Notes under the pieces: model-generated
Told to the model about the DNA's origin: nothing
Database searches by the model: none
The model's input: the letters and a program-made list of their open reading frames with translations, nothing else
Virus record (IMG/VR): IMGVR_UViG_3300035034_000760
Span: 1 to 31,374 of that record
Source of the DNA: a virus
Length of the DNA: 31,374 bases
Direction: 5' to 3' (one strand)
Program-made: the position numbers and the translations under genes
Shown here: one piece after another, positions 18,616-26,400 of the stretch
Numbering within the stretch: position 1 is the first letter of the stretch
Layout of the letters: every line of letters starts with the position of its first letter

Positions 18616-19106
18616 TGGTCTTTTTAGACGAAAACAATGTTCCAATATTTTTGGAAAGTATAGACATTCCCACAGTATCAGAGTATTTCTGGAGCTTTTC
18701 TTTAAAAGAGAGAGACTTCATGCTCAATGAAATTATTACTTTGGAAGAGATGGAGGTGTCAGCCTTAACTCTGGCAATCATGGGATATGTAATCAAAGTA
18801 CCAACCTCTTGGAATATGTTAATATACTCACAAGAAACTATGCAGATTGATATTATCGAAGTACATGAGTTGACTAAGGGCAACTTCAGTGCAGTTGTGT
18901 ACGATCACAAGAGGGACTATGTTGTCCCCGGTGCTGGATTGGTTAGAGTATTAGATTACATTCCACATAATAAGATTATGACTCCAACGCTCCATAAATC
19001 CACAATGTTATGTCACCCTATTGGGCCTACACATTGGGTGTGTGTTTCACCTACAGATAATTACAATAAATATTTGAAAGACGCAGTTATAGGAGATTTG
19101 TACTAA
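18615..19106 (+). CDS. Hypothetical protein (163 aa)
   Basis: TAATG overlap with uvsW and again with the next gene. Residues about 40-130 look like a beta-rich domain (WNMLIYSQETMQIDIIEVHE, then RDYVVPGAGLVRVLDYI), ending in a conserved-looking GPTHWVCVSPTDNYNKYLK and a hydrophobic C-terminus. The Trp/Pro-rich end with NKYLK reminds me of hypothetical proteins of T4-like phages. No catalytic motif is evident. Context is DNA recombination; function unknown. Confidence 0.7.
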   Translation: MVFLDENNVPIFLESIDIPTVSEYFWSFSLKERDFMLNEIITLEEMEVSALTLAIMGYVIKVPTSWNMLIYSQETMQIDIIEVHELTKGNFSAVVYDHKRDYVVPGAGLVRVLDYIPHNKIMTPTLHKSTMLCHPIGPTHWVCVSPTDNYNKYLKDAVIGDLY

Positions 19107-19612
19107 TGGCGATAAAAAACAAAAAGTTTTCAGTTTCGGAATTCCAAACTTGGTTAGATGGTATTATGGAATTTCAGGAATCTGGATGGTCACCCACCCC
19201 AGAACAATGGAAGTCTATTTATCAAAAGATACAGAACTTGAAAGAGCCTGTACTAACCCCTAGAAAGGTTTCTATCGACGATGATTCTAGGAGTGAAATG
19301 GTGGACGAAATATTACAAAGTATCCCGGACATTAGTGGAGTTGACTTTGAATTAATGAGTAATGTATTGAACGCAATTCTAAACCAAATGCGTCAGGGCG
19401 CTACAGTGACACCACCACAACCCCATCAACAGCAACCCCAACAGGTAAATCCCAACACCCTCGCCCCTACAGCAGCAGTGCCGGGTAACGATCTGGCCAA
19501 CCTCTCTTTAAGTGAATTGAAAAGACAACAGGGTCACGACAATGTTAACATGGGGCAAAGCAGCGATCAGCGCATATTGGAGTCTGACGAAGCTATGGAC
19601 TCATACGTTTAA
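19106..19612 (+). CDS. Hypothetical protein with Gln/Pro-rich linker (168 aa)
   Basis: TAATG overlap and an AGGAG site (19091-19095) define the start. Two short helical parts (about 10-47 and 60-97, the latter SEMVDEILQSIPDISGVDFE) are followed by a low-complexity Gln/Pro linker (about 103-118) and an acidic, Ser/Leu-rich tail. This layout suggests an adaptor that binds partners through short helices; no family is recognised. The next gene follows after 6 bases. Confidence 0.7.
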   Translation: MAIKNKKFSVSEFQTWLDGIMEFQESGWSPTPEQWKSIYQKIQNLKEPVLTPRKVSIDDDSRSEMVDEILQSIPDISGVDFELMSNVLNAILNQMRQGATVTPPQPHQQQPQQVNPNTLAPTAAVPGNDLANLSLSELKRQQGHDNVNMGQSSDQRILESDEAMDSYV

Positions 19613-19618
19613 TAACCA

Positions 19619-20194
19619 ATGTCGGTTTATTATGAGAAATTAAAAGATCGAGACCTTTGGATTGACGGTGAATCCAGTCTATCTATTGATACTATATGTG
19701 ATCGAATATTTTCAGGCGAAGAACCAACAGAAATCCTAAAAAATAATCTGATTAGTGAGAGGGACCAAAAAGAGATAAAAAGGTTTTTAACTCTCACCCC
19801 GGAACATAAAAATGTACAAGCAGTTTTTAAGGACAAAGCGTCTATAAAAAAACTTGATACATCGTTTGACATACATGACAGTTATAAAAATAAAAGTATA
19901 GAGCATGTTTTAGTCAAGAAGCTAAAAGGGGAAATTATTAAAAAGAATTTGACCGATGATGAAACTATGGAACGGGTTGACCGCATAGAGAAAGAGATAC
20001 AACTGTTCAGGAATCATGGACTACATGACGTACTGGGAGCATGTTTGTATATTGTCGATACACTTAAACGTAGGAGTGTTGTTTGGGGTCCCGGTCGAGG
20101 GAGTGCTTGTTGTTCTTATGTATTATACTTGATAGGCATTCACAATATCGATAGTGTGGCGTTTGAATTAGAAATAAACGAGTTCCTAAGATAG
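19619..20194 (+). CDS. DnaE-like palm fragment, N-terminal half (GRGS motif)
   Basis: The C-terminal 75 residues follow bacterial DNA polymerase III alpha (C family). RIEKEIQLFRNHGLHDVL matches the helix before the palm (RLEYELGVIxKMGFxGYFL), and VVWGPGRGSACCSYVLYL, then IGIHNIDS, matches [26 protein letters not shown]. It ends in ELEINEFLR where DnaE has LLFERFLNPER, just before the catalytic PDIDID motif, which is absent here. GRGS is at 159-162; in polymerases of this fold the GS contacts the incoming nucleotide triphosphates. The first 110 residues are not recognised, and no PHP domain is seen. The missing part appears in the gene at 28749. No clear Shine-Dalgarno is seen; the start follows the previous stop by 6 bases. 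Confidence 0.7.
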   Translation: MSVYYEKLKDRDLWIDGESSLSIDTICDRIFSGEEPTEILKNNLISERDQKEIKRFLTLTPEHKNVQAVFKDKASIKKLDTSFDIHDSYKNKSIEHVLVKKLKGEIIKKNLTDDETMERVDRIEKEIQLFRNHGLHDVLGACLYIVDTLKRRSVVWGPGRGSACCSYVLYLIGIHNIDSVAFELEINEFLR

Positions 20195-20195
20195 T

Positions 20196-20204
20196 TATAA
20201 ATAG
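20196..20204 (+). promoter_or_regulatory. T4-type late promoter
   Basis: TATAAATAG, full match, two bases after the preceding stop and about 32 nt before the ATG at 20236. Confidence 0.7.
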
Positions 20205-20235
20205 AAACGCGAAACCTATAGGAGTTACAAACATA

Positions 20236-20541
20236 ATGGCTAGAAAAGTGAAAAGTATAAAAGGTGAAGAGGTTGATTTTGATCTTTTGAAAACGAAGCA
20301 GGAATTAGGTGAAAAGGAACGTGTTCTTGAAGTACGAGATCGAGAAGATTTTGTACACACCAAGAGGCGTACCCGTGGAAGAGCGGCATTACTGGATCGT
20401 TTGAACAAAAATAAGAAGACCCGAGAGTCTGACACAAAAACTAAAAGTTCTACAACCAACGTTGACTCTACAACTAAAACATCATCTGAAACCGTTGCAC
20501 CCAAGTCTAAACCGAAAAGAAAGATTGTTAAAAAAGACTAA
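20236..20541 (+). CDS. Small basic hypothetical protein (101 aa)
   Basis: AGGAG precedes the ATG. The N-terminal half has MARKVKSIKGEEVDFDLLKT and a KRRTRGRAALLDRLNK helix; the C-terminal half is a Ser/Thr/Lys-rich disordered tail ending PKRKIVKKD. Such basic proteins could bind nucleic acid or be packaged, and the late promoter supports a late role. A similar N-terminus occurs in small hypothetical proteins of aquatic T4-like phages from memory. It is followed by a GroES-like gene in the same transcript. Confidence 0.7.
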   Translation: MARKVKSIKGEEVDFDLLKTKQELGEKERVLEVRDREDFVHTKRRTRGRAALLDRLNKNKKTRESDTKTKSSTTNVDSTTKTSSETVAPKSKPKRKIVKKD

Positions 20542-20549
20542 GGAAAACT

Positions 20550-20843
20550 ATGAAAATATCATTACTTGAAGACAAAATATCATTTCGTTTTGAAGAAAAC
20601 ATCTCTAACGGGGGGTTTGTTGAGCAAACTCAATCCGGTATTTTAATCCAAGAAGAACACTCTAAACAGGTTGAACAGCCACGCTGGGGTATCGTACATC
20701 AAATCGGTCCCGAATGTGTGGATGTAAAAGAGGGTGACGTTGTCCTCATCGAAGCTCCCATGTGGACAAATGGTATTGATATGAACGGCACCGTTGAGGA
20801 GTTTTGGGTGACGCGAGAAGAATATGTAATGGCAATTCGCTAA
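20550..20843 (+). CDS. GroES-like co-chaperonin (gp31 analogue)
   Basis: At 97 residues it has GroES size. Residues 20-35 (NGGFVEQTQSGILIQEE) fit the mobile loop that docks to GroEL, ending in a GILI tripeptide-type contact; WGIVHQIGP and VKEGDVVLIEAP fit the barrel strands (GxVVAVGxG and VKVGDxVLF). T4 replaces host GroES with gp31 to fold the capsid protein gp23; a similar role is likely here, in the cytoplasm with host GroEL. It is on a late-promoter transcript, consistent with capsid folding. Whether it is closer to gp31 or to bacterial GroES needs alignment. Confidence 0.75.
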   Translation: MKISLLEDKISFRFEENISNGGFVEQTQSGILIQEEHSKQVEQPRWGIVHQIGPECVDVKEGDVVLIEAPMWTNGIDMNGTVEEFWVTREEYVMAIR

Positions 20844-20849
20844 TTTTAC

Positions 20850-20858
20850 TATAAATAG
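20850..20858 (+). promoter_or_regulatory. T4-type late promoter
   Basis: TATAAATAG, full match, core ending about 26 nt before the ATG at 20884. Confidence 0.7.
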
Positions 20859-20883
20859 TTAGATAATATAAGCTTTATAAACT

Positions 20884-21804
20884 ATGCCATTTTTAATAAT
20901 GATGATTATCGGCACTTTCTCAATTGCAAGTGCCGCCATATATTTCAGTGTGTTGGGACTAGTACAGACATTCTCCGAAACCGCACTGTTTTGGGGAACC
21001 GCAATAGAGGTGGCCAAACTTATACTGGCCTCCTTCGTATATAGATACTGGGACGACCTCCAAACTTTCTACCGAGCATTATGTATATTCTTCATTGGAA
21101 TGTTGATGGTGATTACCTCTTTGGGTATATCTGGCCATATTTTGTCGTCTATGCAACAAAGTGATCTCGAACTCTCATCTCAACAAATACAAGTACAAGC
21201 GGTTGAAACTCGTCTATCTAGAACACAAGATAGGATTGACTTCATTGATCAAAGACTTGACCAAGAGCGTACCAGATTTCAGGCAATAGAAGATGAAATA
21301 TCCGAGATACCGAATACATTTGTCACAGCCAGAAGACAACTCATACAAGAAAGACAACCAGAGAAAGATGAAATACAGGACAGGATGAATGGGATGTTTG
21401 TTGAAAGGGAAACCCTATTCCAACAACTAGAAGAGTCGGAACAAGAGATATCACAGCTTTCACTACAAACGGAACAGATTGAAATAAAGGTTGGACCAAT
21501 CGTTAAAATTGTAGAAACCTTCGGGGCAGATGCAGAAAAAGCAATTTATATATTCATTTTAATTATCGTGTTGAGTTTTGACCCGGTGGCAGTAATGTTA
21601 ACAATTTCATCAAACCGGGTGGCACTAGATATAAAACATAAAAAGCAACAGACCGTAGACGGTGTTGTTGAGCCGAAAATACCCGTAGCAACTAACACAA
21701 ATGATAAAAAATTGGATCAAATCGTTGATACTATGGGGAACCTTCAGGCCAAATTGGATGAGGATGACGAAAGAAAACGTCAGGTTAGAGATTCTTTATC
21801 TTGA
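20884..21804 (+). CDS. Membrane protein with long coiled coil (306 aa)
   Basis: Hydrophobic segments are at about 1-26, 29-52, 62-88 and 218-242, so four membrane helices are likely. Between the third and fourth lies a 115-residue Gln/Glu/Arg-rich coiled coil (about 93-210, repeated Q-I-x-x-E-x-x-L type heptads); the C-terminal 60 residues are charged. The coiled coil would sit on one side of the inner membrane as a loop. A single late promoter precedes it. I recall similar four-helix coiled-coil proteins in other T4-like phages, unassigned. A role in lysis timing or in membrane-attached assembly is conceivable but not supported by a motif. Confidence 0.7.
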   Translation: MPFLIMMIIGTFSIASAAIYFSVLGLVQTFSETALFWGTAIEVAKLILASFVYRYWDDLQTFYRALCIFFIGMLMVITSLGISGHILSSMQQSDLELSSQQIQVQAVETRLSRTQDRIDFIDQRLDQERTRFQAIEDEISEIPNTFVTARRQLIQERQPEKDEIQDRMNGMFVERETLFQQLEESEQEISQLSLQTEQIEIKVGPIVKIVETFGADAEKAIYIFILIIVLSFDPVAVMLTISSNRVALDIKHKKQQTVDGVVEPKIPVATNTNDKKLDQIVDTMGNLQAKLDEDDERKRQVRDSLS

Positions 21805-21829
21805 TGTATAGTCACTAAGCCCCTATAAT
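21801..21829 (+). promoter_or_regulatory. Sigma70-like promoter for clamp loader
   Basis: TTGATG (21801-21806), 17 bases, TATAAT (21824-21829). The -35 overlaps the previous stop codon. Predicted start is near 21836-21837, inside the hairpin described next. Confidence 0.6.
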
Positions 21830-21853
21830 TGTCTCCATATACAGGAGACAGTT
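21827..21853 (+). promoter_or_regulatory. Hairpin covering gp44 ribosome binding site
   Basis: AATTGTCTCC (21827-21836) pairs with GGAGACAGTT (21844-21853), 10 bp including one G-U, loop ATATACA. The 3' arm contains the GGAG of the ribosome binding site (AGGAG 21843-21847) for the ATG at 21855. Only transcripts from upstream would contain the 5' arm. Confidence 0.55.
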
Positions 21854-21854
21854 C

Positions 21855-22799
21855 ATGCCTAAACAGCTTTGGTGGCAAAAACACCGCCCATCTACACTAG
21901 ACAATTTTATTTTCCAGAACCAAGAACAGGAAATGTTTATACGAAAGTGTGTGGAGGAAAAGAGTATCCCACACTTACTATTACATGGTCCAAAAGGTTC
22001 AGGTAAAACAACACTTGCAGAAATTATCATTTCTGCATTAGTTGAACCGGACAACATTTCGTCCGACGTTCTCCGCATCAATGGTTCAAAAGACGGCAAG
22101 ATTGATAATATCCGTAATCAGTTGGTCAATCATGTCACCTGCATTCCCATGGGCGACATACAGATCGTTTTTGTGGATGAGGCTGACGGTTTGTCATCTT
22201 CGGCCCAAGACTCTCTTAGGGGCATCCTAGAGATGTATGACAAGGATGCGAGAGTTATCTTTACATGCAATTATGTAAATAGGTTAACTCCTGAACTCCG
22301 TTCACGCTTCACCCAAATGAAGTTTAATCACCCAAGTAAGGATTCTGTCATTGAATACTGTGCTGATATTCTCGATGCCGAGGGTGTTAGCCTTGAGGAT
22401 GAAGGAAACTTGAAAGCGTTCAAGGAAATAACGGATTCTTACACTGGTGATCTTCGACAACTAGTAATAAGTTTAGACAATTCAACATATGGTGATTCGT
22501 TAAAGAGTTCATCAATTGAAGATGCCAGTGTAGATATAAAACTACAGATTTTTGATAGTGTAGCAGAAGATAACTGGATACAAGCTAGACGAATAGCAGC
22601 CGAGAACTTTAGTGATGATGAACTGATTGAAGTGTATCGCTTTCTATATGAATATCTCGAAGATATGGAGAAATTCGACGATCCTGATAGTTGGAAGAAG
22701 GGAATCGTGATTATATCGGATAATATGTATCGACATGCGACCCATCCTGATCAGGAAATAAATTTTGCAAGTTGTCTAATTAGACTATCAGAGGTGTAA
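21855..22799 (+). CDS. 44: Sliding clamp loader, ATPase subunit gp44
   Basis: AAA+ ATPase that, with gp62, opens and loads the gp45 clamp for the replicative polymerase. Walker A GPKGSGKTT (45-53), Walker B VFVDEADG (105-112, DEAD), a sensor-1 FTCNY (136-140) and ELRSRF (147-152) in the place of the SRC/arginine-finger motif. Length 314 compares with 319 for T4 gp44. The start has AGGAG 7 nt upstream. The three following genes are coupled closely (1-base gap or overlap), including gp62. Confidence 0.93.
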   Translation: MPKQLWWQKHRPSTLDNFIFQNQEQEMFIRKCVEEKSIPHLLLHGPKGSGKTTLAEIIISALVEPDNISSDVLRINGSKDGKIDNIRNQLVNHVTCIPMGDIQIVFVDEADGLSSSAQDSLRGILEMYDKDARVIFTCNYVNRLTPELRSRFTQMKFNHPSKDSVIEYCADILDAEGVSLEDEGNLKAFKEITDSYTGDLRQLVISLDNSTYGDSLKSSSIEDASVDIKLQIFDSVAEDNWIQARRIAAENFSDDELIEVYRFLYEYLEDMEKFDDPDSWKKGIVIISDNMYRHATHPDQEINFASCLIRLSEV

Positions 22800-22800
22800 T

Positions 22801-23112
22801 ATGAGATTATCAGAAGATCAAGTTAAAGAGGACTTAGACCGTGTGTCTAGGTTTCCGGAAAACGCAGACAAACTTTCTTGGAGAAGAAAGTTAGAGAAGA
22901 TGGAAAAGTTTCTAACAGAGTTGGAACCAATTGAAGAGGAAATCTTTGAGTTATACCAACAAAAGATTCCTATAATGGATAAGGTCACACAACTCAGAAA
23001 GATCATGGTGGATGAATGTATTCACCCAAAAGATCACCTTGTACATAAGGGAACCCATATTGAGTGTAAGTTCTGTAACAAAATAATAAAGCCGGTCAGA
23101 AAAAGTGGCTGA
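22801..23112 (+). CDS. Hypothetical protein with zinc-knuckle-like C-terminus (103 aa)
   Basis: Lies between the two clamp-loader subunits, 1 base after gp44. Residues 1-70 form a charged helical hairpin. The C-terminal 30 residues contain ECIHPKDHLVHKG and then ECKFCNKII: C-x-H and C-x-x-C, with spacing that could bind one zinc ion. No family name can be given. Position suggests a role with the clamp loader or replication, by context only. Confidence 0.7.
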   Translation: MRLSEDQVKEDLDRVSRFPENADKLSWRRKLEKMEKFLTELEPIEEEIFELYQQKIPIMDKVTQLRKIMVDECIHPKDHLVHKGTHIECKFCNKIIKPVRKSG

Positions 23113-23533
23113 TATATTTGAACAATTAAACAAAATAGATAGCTTTGATGTATCTGCTATTGATGATGACGAGTTTTTCAAACAGTTTAACCCGTTCATG
23201 ATTAACAAGTGGATGGCTGCTACAACTAATCCTAAAAGGATTCTATTGGTTAATGGGATACTGAACCCCACCATCTTCCAATTAAACAGAGAAAAGAAGC
23301 TGTTGTATTACCTATCGTGCTGTGCCTCTACAGGTAAAGAACGGTATACTTGGATCAAACGACCTAAGAATACACCAGACCCCATTGTGGATTTGGTTTC
23401 AGTCTATTATGGAATTTCACCTAGGGAAGCTAAACAATCGTTGATACTTCTTTCGAAAGATGATATTCTAGAAATGGCTGAAGATATTGGCCTAGAAAAG
23501 TCGGAAGTAAAGAAACTAAAGAAACATCTATGA
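23105..23533 (+). CDS. 62: Sliding clamp loader, small subunit gp62
   Basis: GTG start overlapping the previous gene by 8 bases. Family features: NPFMINKWMA (residues about 29-38) as in the FIVNRALS part of other gp62 proteins, a helical middle (NREKKLLYYLSCCAS) and KERYTWIKR in place of the KRYGKWAK of T4 gp62, then the helical VVxxYYxxSxxxAxxxLxxLS end. At 142 residues it is shorter than T4 gp62 (187). It would bridge gp44 subunits. No enzymatic motif is expected. Confidence 0.8.
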   Translation: MADIFEQLNKIDSFDVSAIDDDEFFKQFNPFMINKWMAATTNPKRILLVNGILNPTIFQLNREKKLLYYLSCCASTGKERYTWIKRPKNTPDPIVDLVSVYYGISPREAKQSLILLSKDDILEMAEDIGLEKSEVKKLKKHL

Positions 23534-24222
23534 TCCCTAAATTTCACCAATGTGAGTTTTGCTCTAAGACTTTTGCCAATGAAAAAAATCTGAGCAAACA
23601 TAGTTGTGAGTACCAAAAAAGGTACGAATATTTAACCGAGAAGGGTTCTGGTGTAACACTATACAGGCTTTATATTTTTTGGTTGAAAGATAAGAAGCGA
23701 TCAGTACGCTATGTTGATCATCATACATTTATCCATTCTACTCACTACAAACCATTTGTTAGGTTCATACAGTTTGCAAAAAAGTATAGTCTTCCGGATA
23801 AAAAATTGTACATATCATACTGCAATAGTAAGAACATTAGTCCTAAGTATTGGGATGATCAAGAACTGTATGAGAGATTCATTTGCTACTATGATGAAAT
23901 ACATCCGTACTATAAACAACTAGAAACTAGCTTTAAAACAATATTTCAAATATGTGAGTGGTTAGAGTTAGATGACCCTTCCCAAATATTTTCAGAGCTT
24001 GATAGTAAAACAGTATTAGAATTACTGAGGCGCAGAAAAATATCACCATGGTTGTTTTTCAATAGTGAAGTGTTTTTGGATTATCTAAAGACAAAGGCTT
24101 CTGCCAGTGAGAGGGATCATGTACAACAGGTCACTAACCCTAAACGTTGGAGGGGGATTTTCGAATCTAAACCCAATGAGAGAAAAAAGGCTATTGATAT
24201 AATAAAGCAAATGGGACTTTGA
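23530..24222 (+). CDS. C2H2 zinc-finger-like protein (230 aa)
   Basis: ATGA overlap with gp62. The N-terminus has CEFCSKTFANEKNLSKHSCE: C-x2-C-x12-H-x2-C, a classical-type zinc finger with Cys as last ligand. The rest is basic, aromatic and helical, without an enzyme motif; several YKPFVRF/KYWDD-like segments recall a family of hypothetical proteins in T4-like phages. A nucleic-acid-binding role is likely from the finger. It ends the clamp-loader group, which is closed by a terminator. Confidence 0.75.
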   Translation: MIPKFHQCEFCSKTFANEKNLSKHSCEYQKRYEYLTEKGSGVTLYRLYIFWLKDKKRSVRYVDHHTFIHSTHYKPFVRFIQFAKKYSLPDKKLYISYCNSKNISPKYWDDQELYERFICYYDEIHPYYKQLETSFKTIFQICEWLELDDPSQIFSELDSKTVLELLRRRKISPWLFFNSEVFLDYLKTKASASERDHVQQVTNPKRWRGIFESKPNERKKAIDIIKQMGL

Positions 24223-24233
24223 TAAACCACCCT

Positions 24234-24260
24234 AAAGGTGTGGGCCTCATGCACACTTTT
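24234..24260 (+). terminator. Intrinsic terminator before fibre genes
   Basis: AAAGGTGTG (24234-24242) pairs with CACACTTTT (24252-24260), 9 bp with one G-U, loop GGCCTCATG, the T run closing the stem. It separates the clamp-loader transcript from the late fibre transcript. Confidence 0.6.
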
Positions 24261-24268
24261 ATAAATAG
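24260..24268 (+). promoter_or_regulatory. T4-type late promoter
   Basis: TATAAATAG directly after the terminator stem, core ending about 25 nt before the ATG at 24293. Confidence 0.7.
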
Positions 24269-24292
24269 TGATGATCAGAAGAACTATTGTAG

Positions 24293-25591
24293 ATGGCCAT
24301 AAATTGTAACGACTCTTCTTATACCATTAGAAAGGTAGATACCAACACCAGTGAGATCACTGTAAACAAAGGTGAGATCAACCAAACTAGTGTTGATCTA
24401 ACATTGTTGGGTAAAAGACGGAGAGAGTATGGGGAAACCTTTAACGAAAACTTATTAAAACTTTTAGAGAACTTTAGTTCTCCAGAAGATGCAACTAATC
24501 CCGGTAATCCCGATCCGGCTAACACTAGTGGTGGAGTTTTGGCTAACCCAACTGCTGGTCAAGTATGGCATAATTCTACAGCCGATAGACTCTATCAGTT
24601 TACGGGTGCTGCATGGGTAGCATTAGAAGAACTGGGTGATGTCGCAGGAAATTCAGGAATTATAAGCAGTGGTCAACAGCTTCCTAGACCCGTTAGTTCA
24701 TATACTGGATACGTTTTCCCATATGAGGAATGTAGCTGGATTGTATCACCTCGAAGCTTTGGTACAGAACCAATAGAATATATGTTGTGTGTTACTGATG
24801 ATCAAGCCAACGTGACGTTTGAATATCTAGTAGAAGGTATGTCTGACGTAAGAACTAGTCTCGTTAATTACCAAATAATAGGTATACGAGATAATGCAAA
24901 CTTGGGTATACAGGTTAGTCCCGGCCCACGCCCATCACCAACACCGACACCAACACCAAGTAGTTCTACTGGTCTTACTGCAACACCGACACCAACACCT
25001 TCTGTGGGCGCGTCACAGTCAGCAACACCGACACCGACACCGACACCGAGTACGAGTGGAATAGCACCGTCAGCAACACCGACACCGACACCAACACCTT
25101 CTCAGGGTGCGTCACAGTCAACAACACCAACACCGACACCGACCTCGTCACAGTCAGCAACACCGACACCGACACCAACCTCAACAACTACTCCGACACC
25201 AACACCGAGTACTTCTGTTGCAGCGTTGACGTTGGCTGGACCGAGCACGATTTCTAACTTGAAAGCGGACACATGTATTCAGGGTTCTCCCGGCTCTCTA
25301 GCTACAGCATTTGTCATAACTGCGACTGGTGGAACCGGGCCATATACATATAGTAATGTTAGTATATCGCTATCCGCGAACGTACCCGCGAACGTAACGA
25401 GTATAACAATATCACCTACCACAATACCTTCACCGGTAACTGGAGGCTTTACTATTACTGTTAGTTACCCCGAAGATTGTGCTACGTGGGCGGTTACTGG
25501 TACTGTGACAATGAGAGTCACAGATGACAATAGTGTCACAGATGACTTGACAATACCAGTCAATAGTATTCAACGAATTGAAGATGGATAA
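24293..25591 (+). CDS. Tail-fibre-like protein A with (PT)n linkers (432 aa)
   Basis: N-terminal module (1 to about 205): GKRRREYGETFNENLLKLLENF, then one GQVWHNSTADRLYQFTGAAW unit and PRPVSSYTGYVFPYEECSWIVS. This LLENF-GQxWYN pattern is familiar from phage fibre or baseplate-attached proteins. Residues about 215-305 are PT repeats broken by Ser-rich pieces; residues about 310-432 form one beta sandwich of Ig/PKD type (GGTGPYTYSNVSISL). The PT linker would give a long flexible arm carrying the terminal domain. Two paralogues follow in the same direction. Receptor binding is inferred from architecture. Confidence 0.75.
   Translation: MAINCNDSSYTIRKVDTNTSEITVNKGEINQTSVDLTLLGKRRREYGETFNENLLKLLENFSSPEDATNPGNPDPANTSGGVLANPTAGQVWHNSTADRLYQFTGAAWVALEELGDVAGNSGIISSGQQLPRPVSSYTGYVFPYEECSWIVSPRSFGTEPIEYMLCVTDDQANVTFEYLVEGMSDVRTSLVNYQIIGIRDNANLGIQVSPGPRPSPTPTPTPSSSTGLTATPTPTPSVGASQSATPTPTPTPSTSGIAPSATPTPTPTPSQGASQSTTPTPTPTSSQSATPTPTPTSTTTPTPTPSTSVAALTLAGPSTISNLKADTCIQGSPGSLATAFVITATGGTGPYTYSNVSISLSANVPANVTSITISPTTIPSPVTGGFTITVSYPEDCATWAVTGTVTMRVTDDNSVTDDLTIPVNSIQRIEDG
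24931..25215 (+). repeat. Low-complexity (PT)n-coding repeat
   Basis: Repeats of ACACCG/ACACCA hexamers in runs of three to five, interrupted by Ser-rich spacers (GTCACAGTCAGCA recurs). It codes the PTPTP linkers of fibre A. Such repeats are prone to length change. Confidence 0.85.
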
Positions 25592-25603
25592 TAGAGAGAT
25601 ATT

Positions 25604-26200
25604 ATGACATATAATGTAGATTTTACTGACCCACTAAAAGCACCCATAGAGGTAGAAGAAACCGGACTAAACGAAGACTTCAGTGTCTCGTTCCCCGGAA
25701 GAATTCGACTGGAGTGGGGAAAGGATGTAAATGAGAGCCTTCTTAGAATGTTGGAGAACTTTGCATCTCCTGCATTAGATGCTAACGAAAATGTACCAGA
25801 TGAAGCATACTCTGGCACTATTCTCTCAAACCCGGTGGATGGTCAGGTATGGTATAACACCACAAATGAAAGAATATACAAGTATTCAGAAACATTAGCA
25901 GTTTGGACTCCATTAGGAAACAGGGGCCAAATGTACGCAGCCAACTGGGGCCAAATACAGAATGGGGCCACTGTGCCAAGACCGGTTGCTAGTAACGGTT
26001 ACGTTTTTCCGTATGACGAATGCATAGTTTCAGTATCACCACACAATTATTTGGATGGTACTAAAAATATGTTATGTCGAGTTAATCAGACTACTGGTGT
26101 TGTTCAAATGCTTTATATCACAAAGGGCACAAACCAATCAATAAGCGGTATAGCTAACTACATGATAGTCGGCATTTTGAAAAACCAAAACCAAGGATAA
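25604..26200 (+). CDS. Tail-fibre-like protein B, N-terminal module only (198 aa)
   Basis: Paralogue of the first 205 residues of proteins A and C: GKDVNESLLRMLENFASP, GQVWYNTTNERIYKYSETLAVW, NGYVFPYDECIVSVSP and IANYMIVGILKNQN. It stops exactly where A and C enter their PT linkers. It may be a capping or attachment subunit that pairs with the long versions, or a fibre that lost its distal part. The AGAGAG site lies upstream, 12 bases after the stop of A. A late promoter for the next gene overlaps its stop codon. Confidence 0.75.
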   Translation: MTYNVDFTDPLKAPIEVEETGLNEDFSVSFPGRIRLEWGKDVNESLLRMLENFASPALDANENVPDEAYSGTILSNPVDGQVWYNTTNERIYKYSETLAVWTPLGNRGQMYAANWGQIQNGATVPRPVASNGYVFPYDECIVSVSPHNYLDGTKNMLCRVNQTTGVVQMLYITKGTNQSISGIANYMIVGILKNQNQG

Positions 26201-26204
26201 ATAG
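26197..26204 (+). promoter_or_regulatory. T4-type late promoter
   Basis: ATAAATAG overlapping the TAA stop of fibre B, core ending about 23 nt before the ATG at 26227. Confidence 0.65.
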
Positions 26205-26226
26205 AGCATACTCTACGGAAAATATA

Positions 26227-26400
26227 ATGTACATACTCGTTAATCAACAAAACATAATTGTGGCCAGTTCTACTAACAAGCCAAGTGAACCCGATTGTTC
26301 GGAAAAGGGGCTTATAATTTACAAAGTGGCTAAGAGTGAGTATGATCCAACATTAATAGGACAACAACTAGATACATTCGATACAGTAGAGAGACAATAA
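26227..26400 (+). CDS. Small hypothetical protein between fibre genes (57 aa)
   Basis: The product begins MYILVNQQNIIVASSTNKPS and ends DTFDTVERQ. Support: it lies right behind a late promoter, and its TAA overlaps the ATG of fibre C (TAATG at 26398-26402), the usual coupling here. The sequence suggests a small beta domain (YILVNQQNIIVAS, LIIYKVAKSEYD). Possibly a fibre accessory or chaperone; no family is recognised. Confidence 0.65.
   Translation: MYILVNQQNIIVASSTNKPSEPDCSEKGLIIYKVAKSEYDPTLIGQQLDTFDTVERQ

Noticed and set aside
18437-18883. 148-codon open frame on the minus strand as a gene
   Set aside because: It lies opposite uvsW and the next gene, which have clear homology or coupling; no promoter or ribosome site on the minus strand.
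24931-25215. Regular repeats as a CRISPR array
   Set aside because: Units are 6 bases long, in frame, and code for Pro-Thr linkers; there are no unique spacers.
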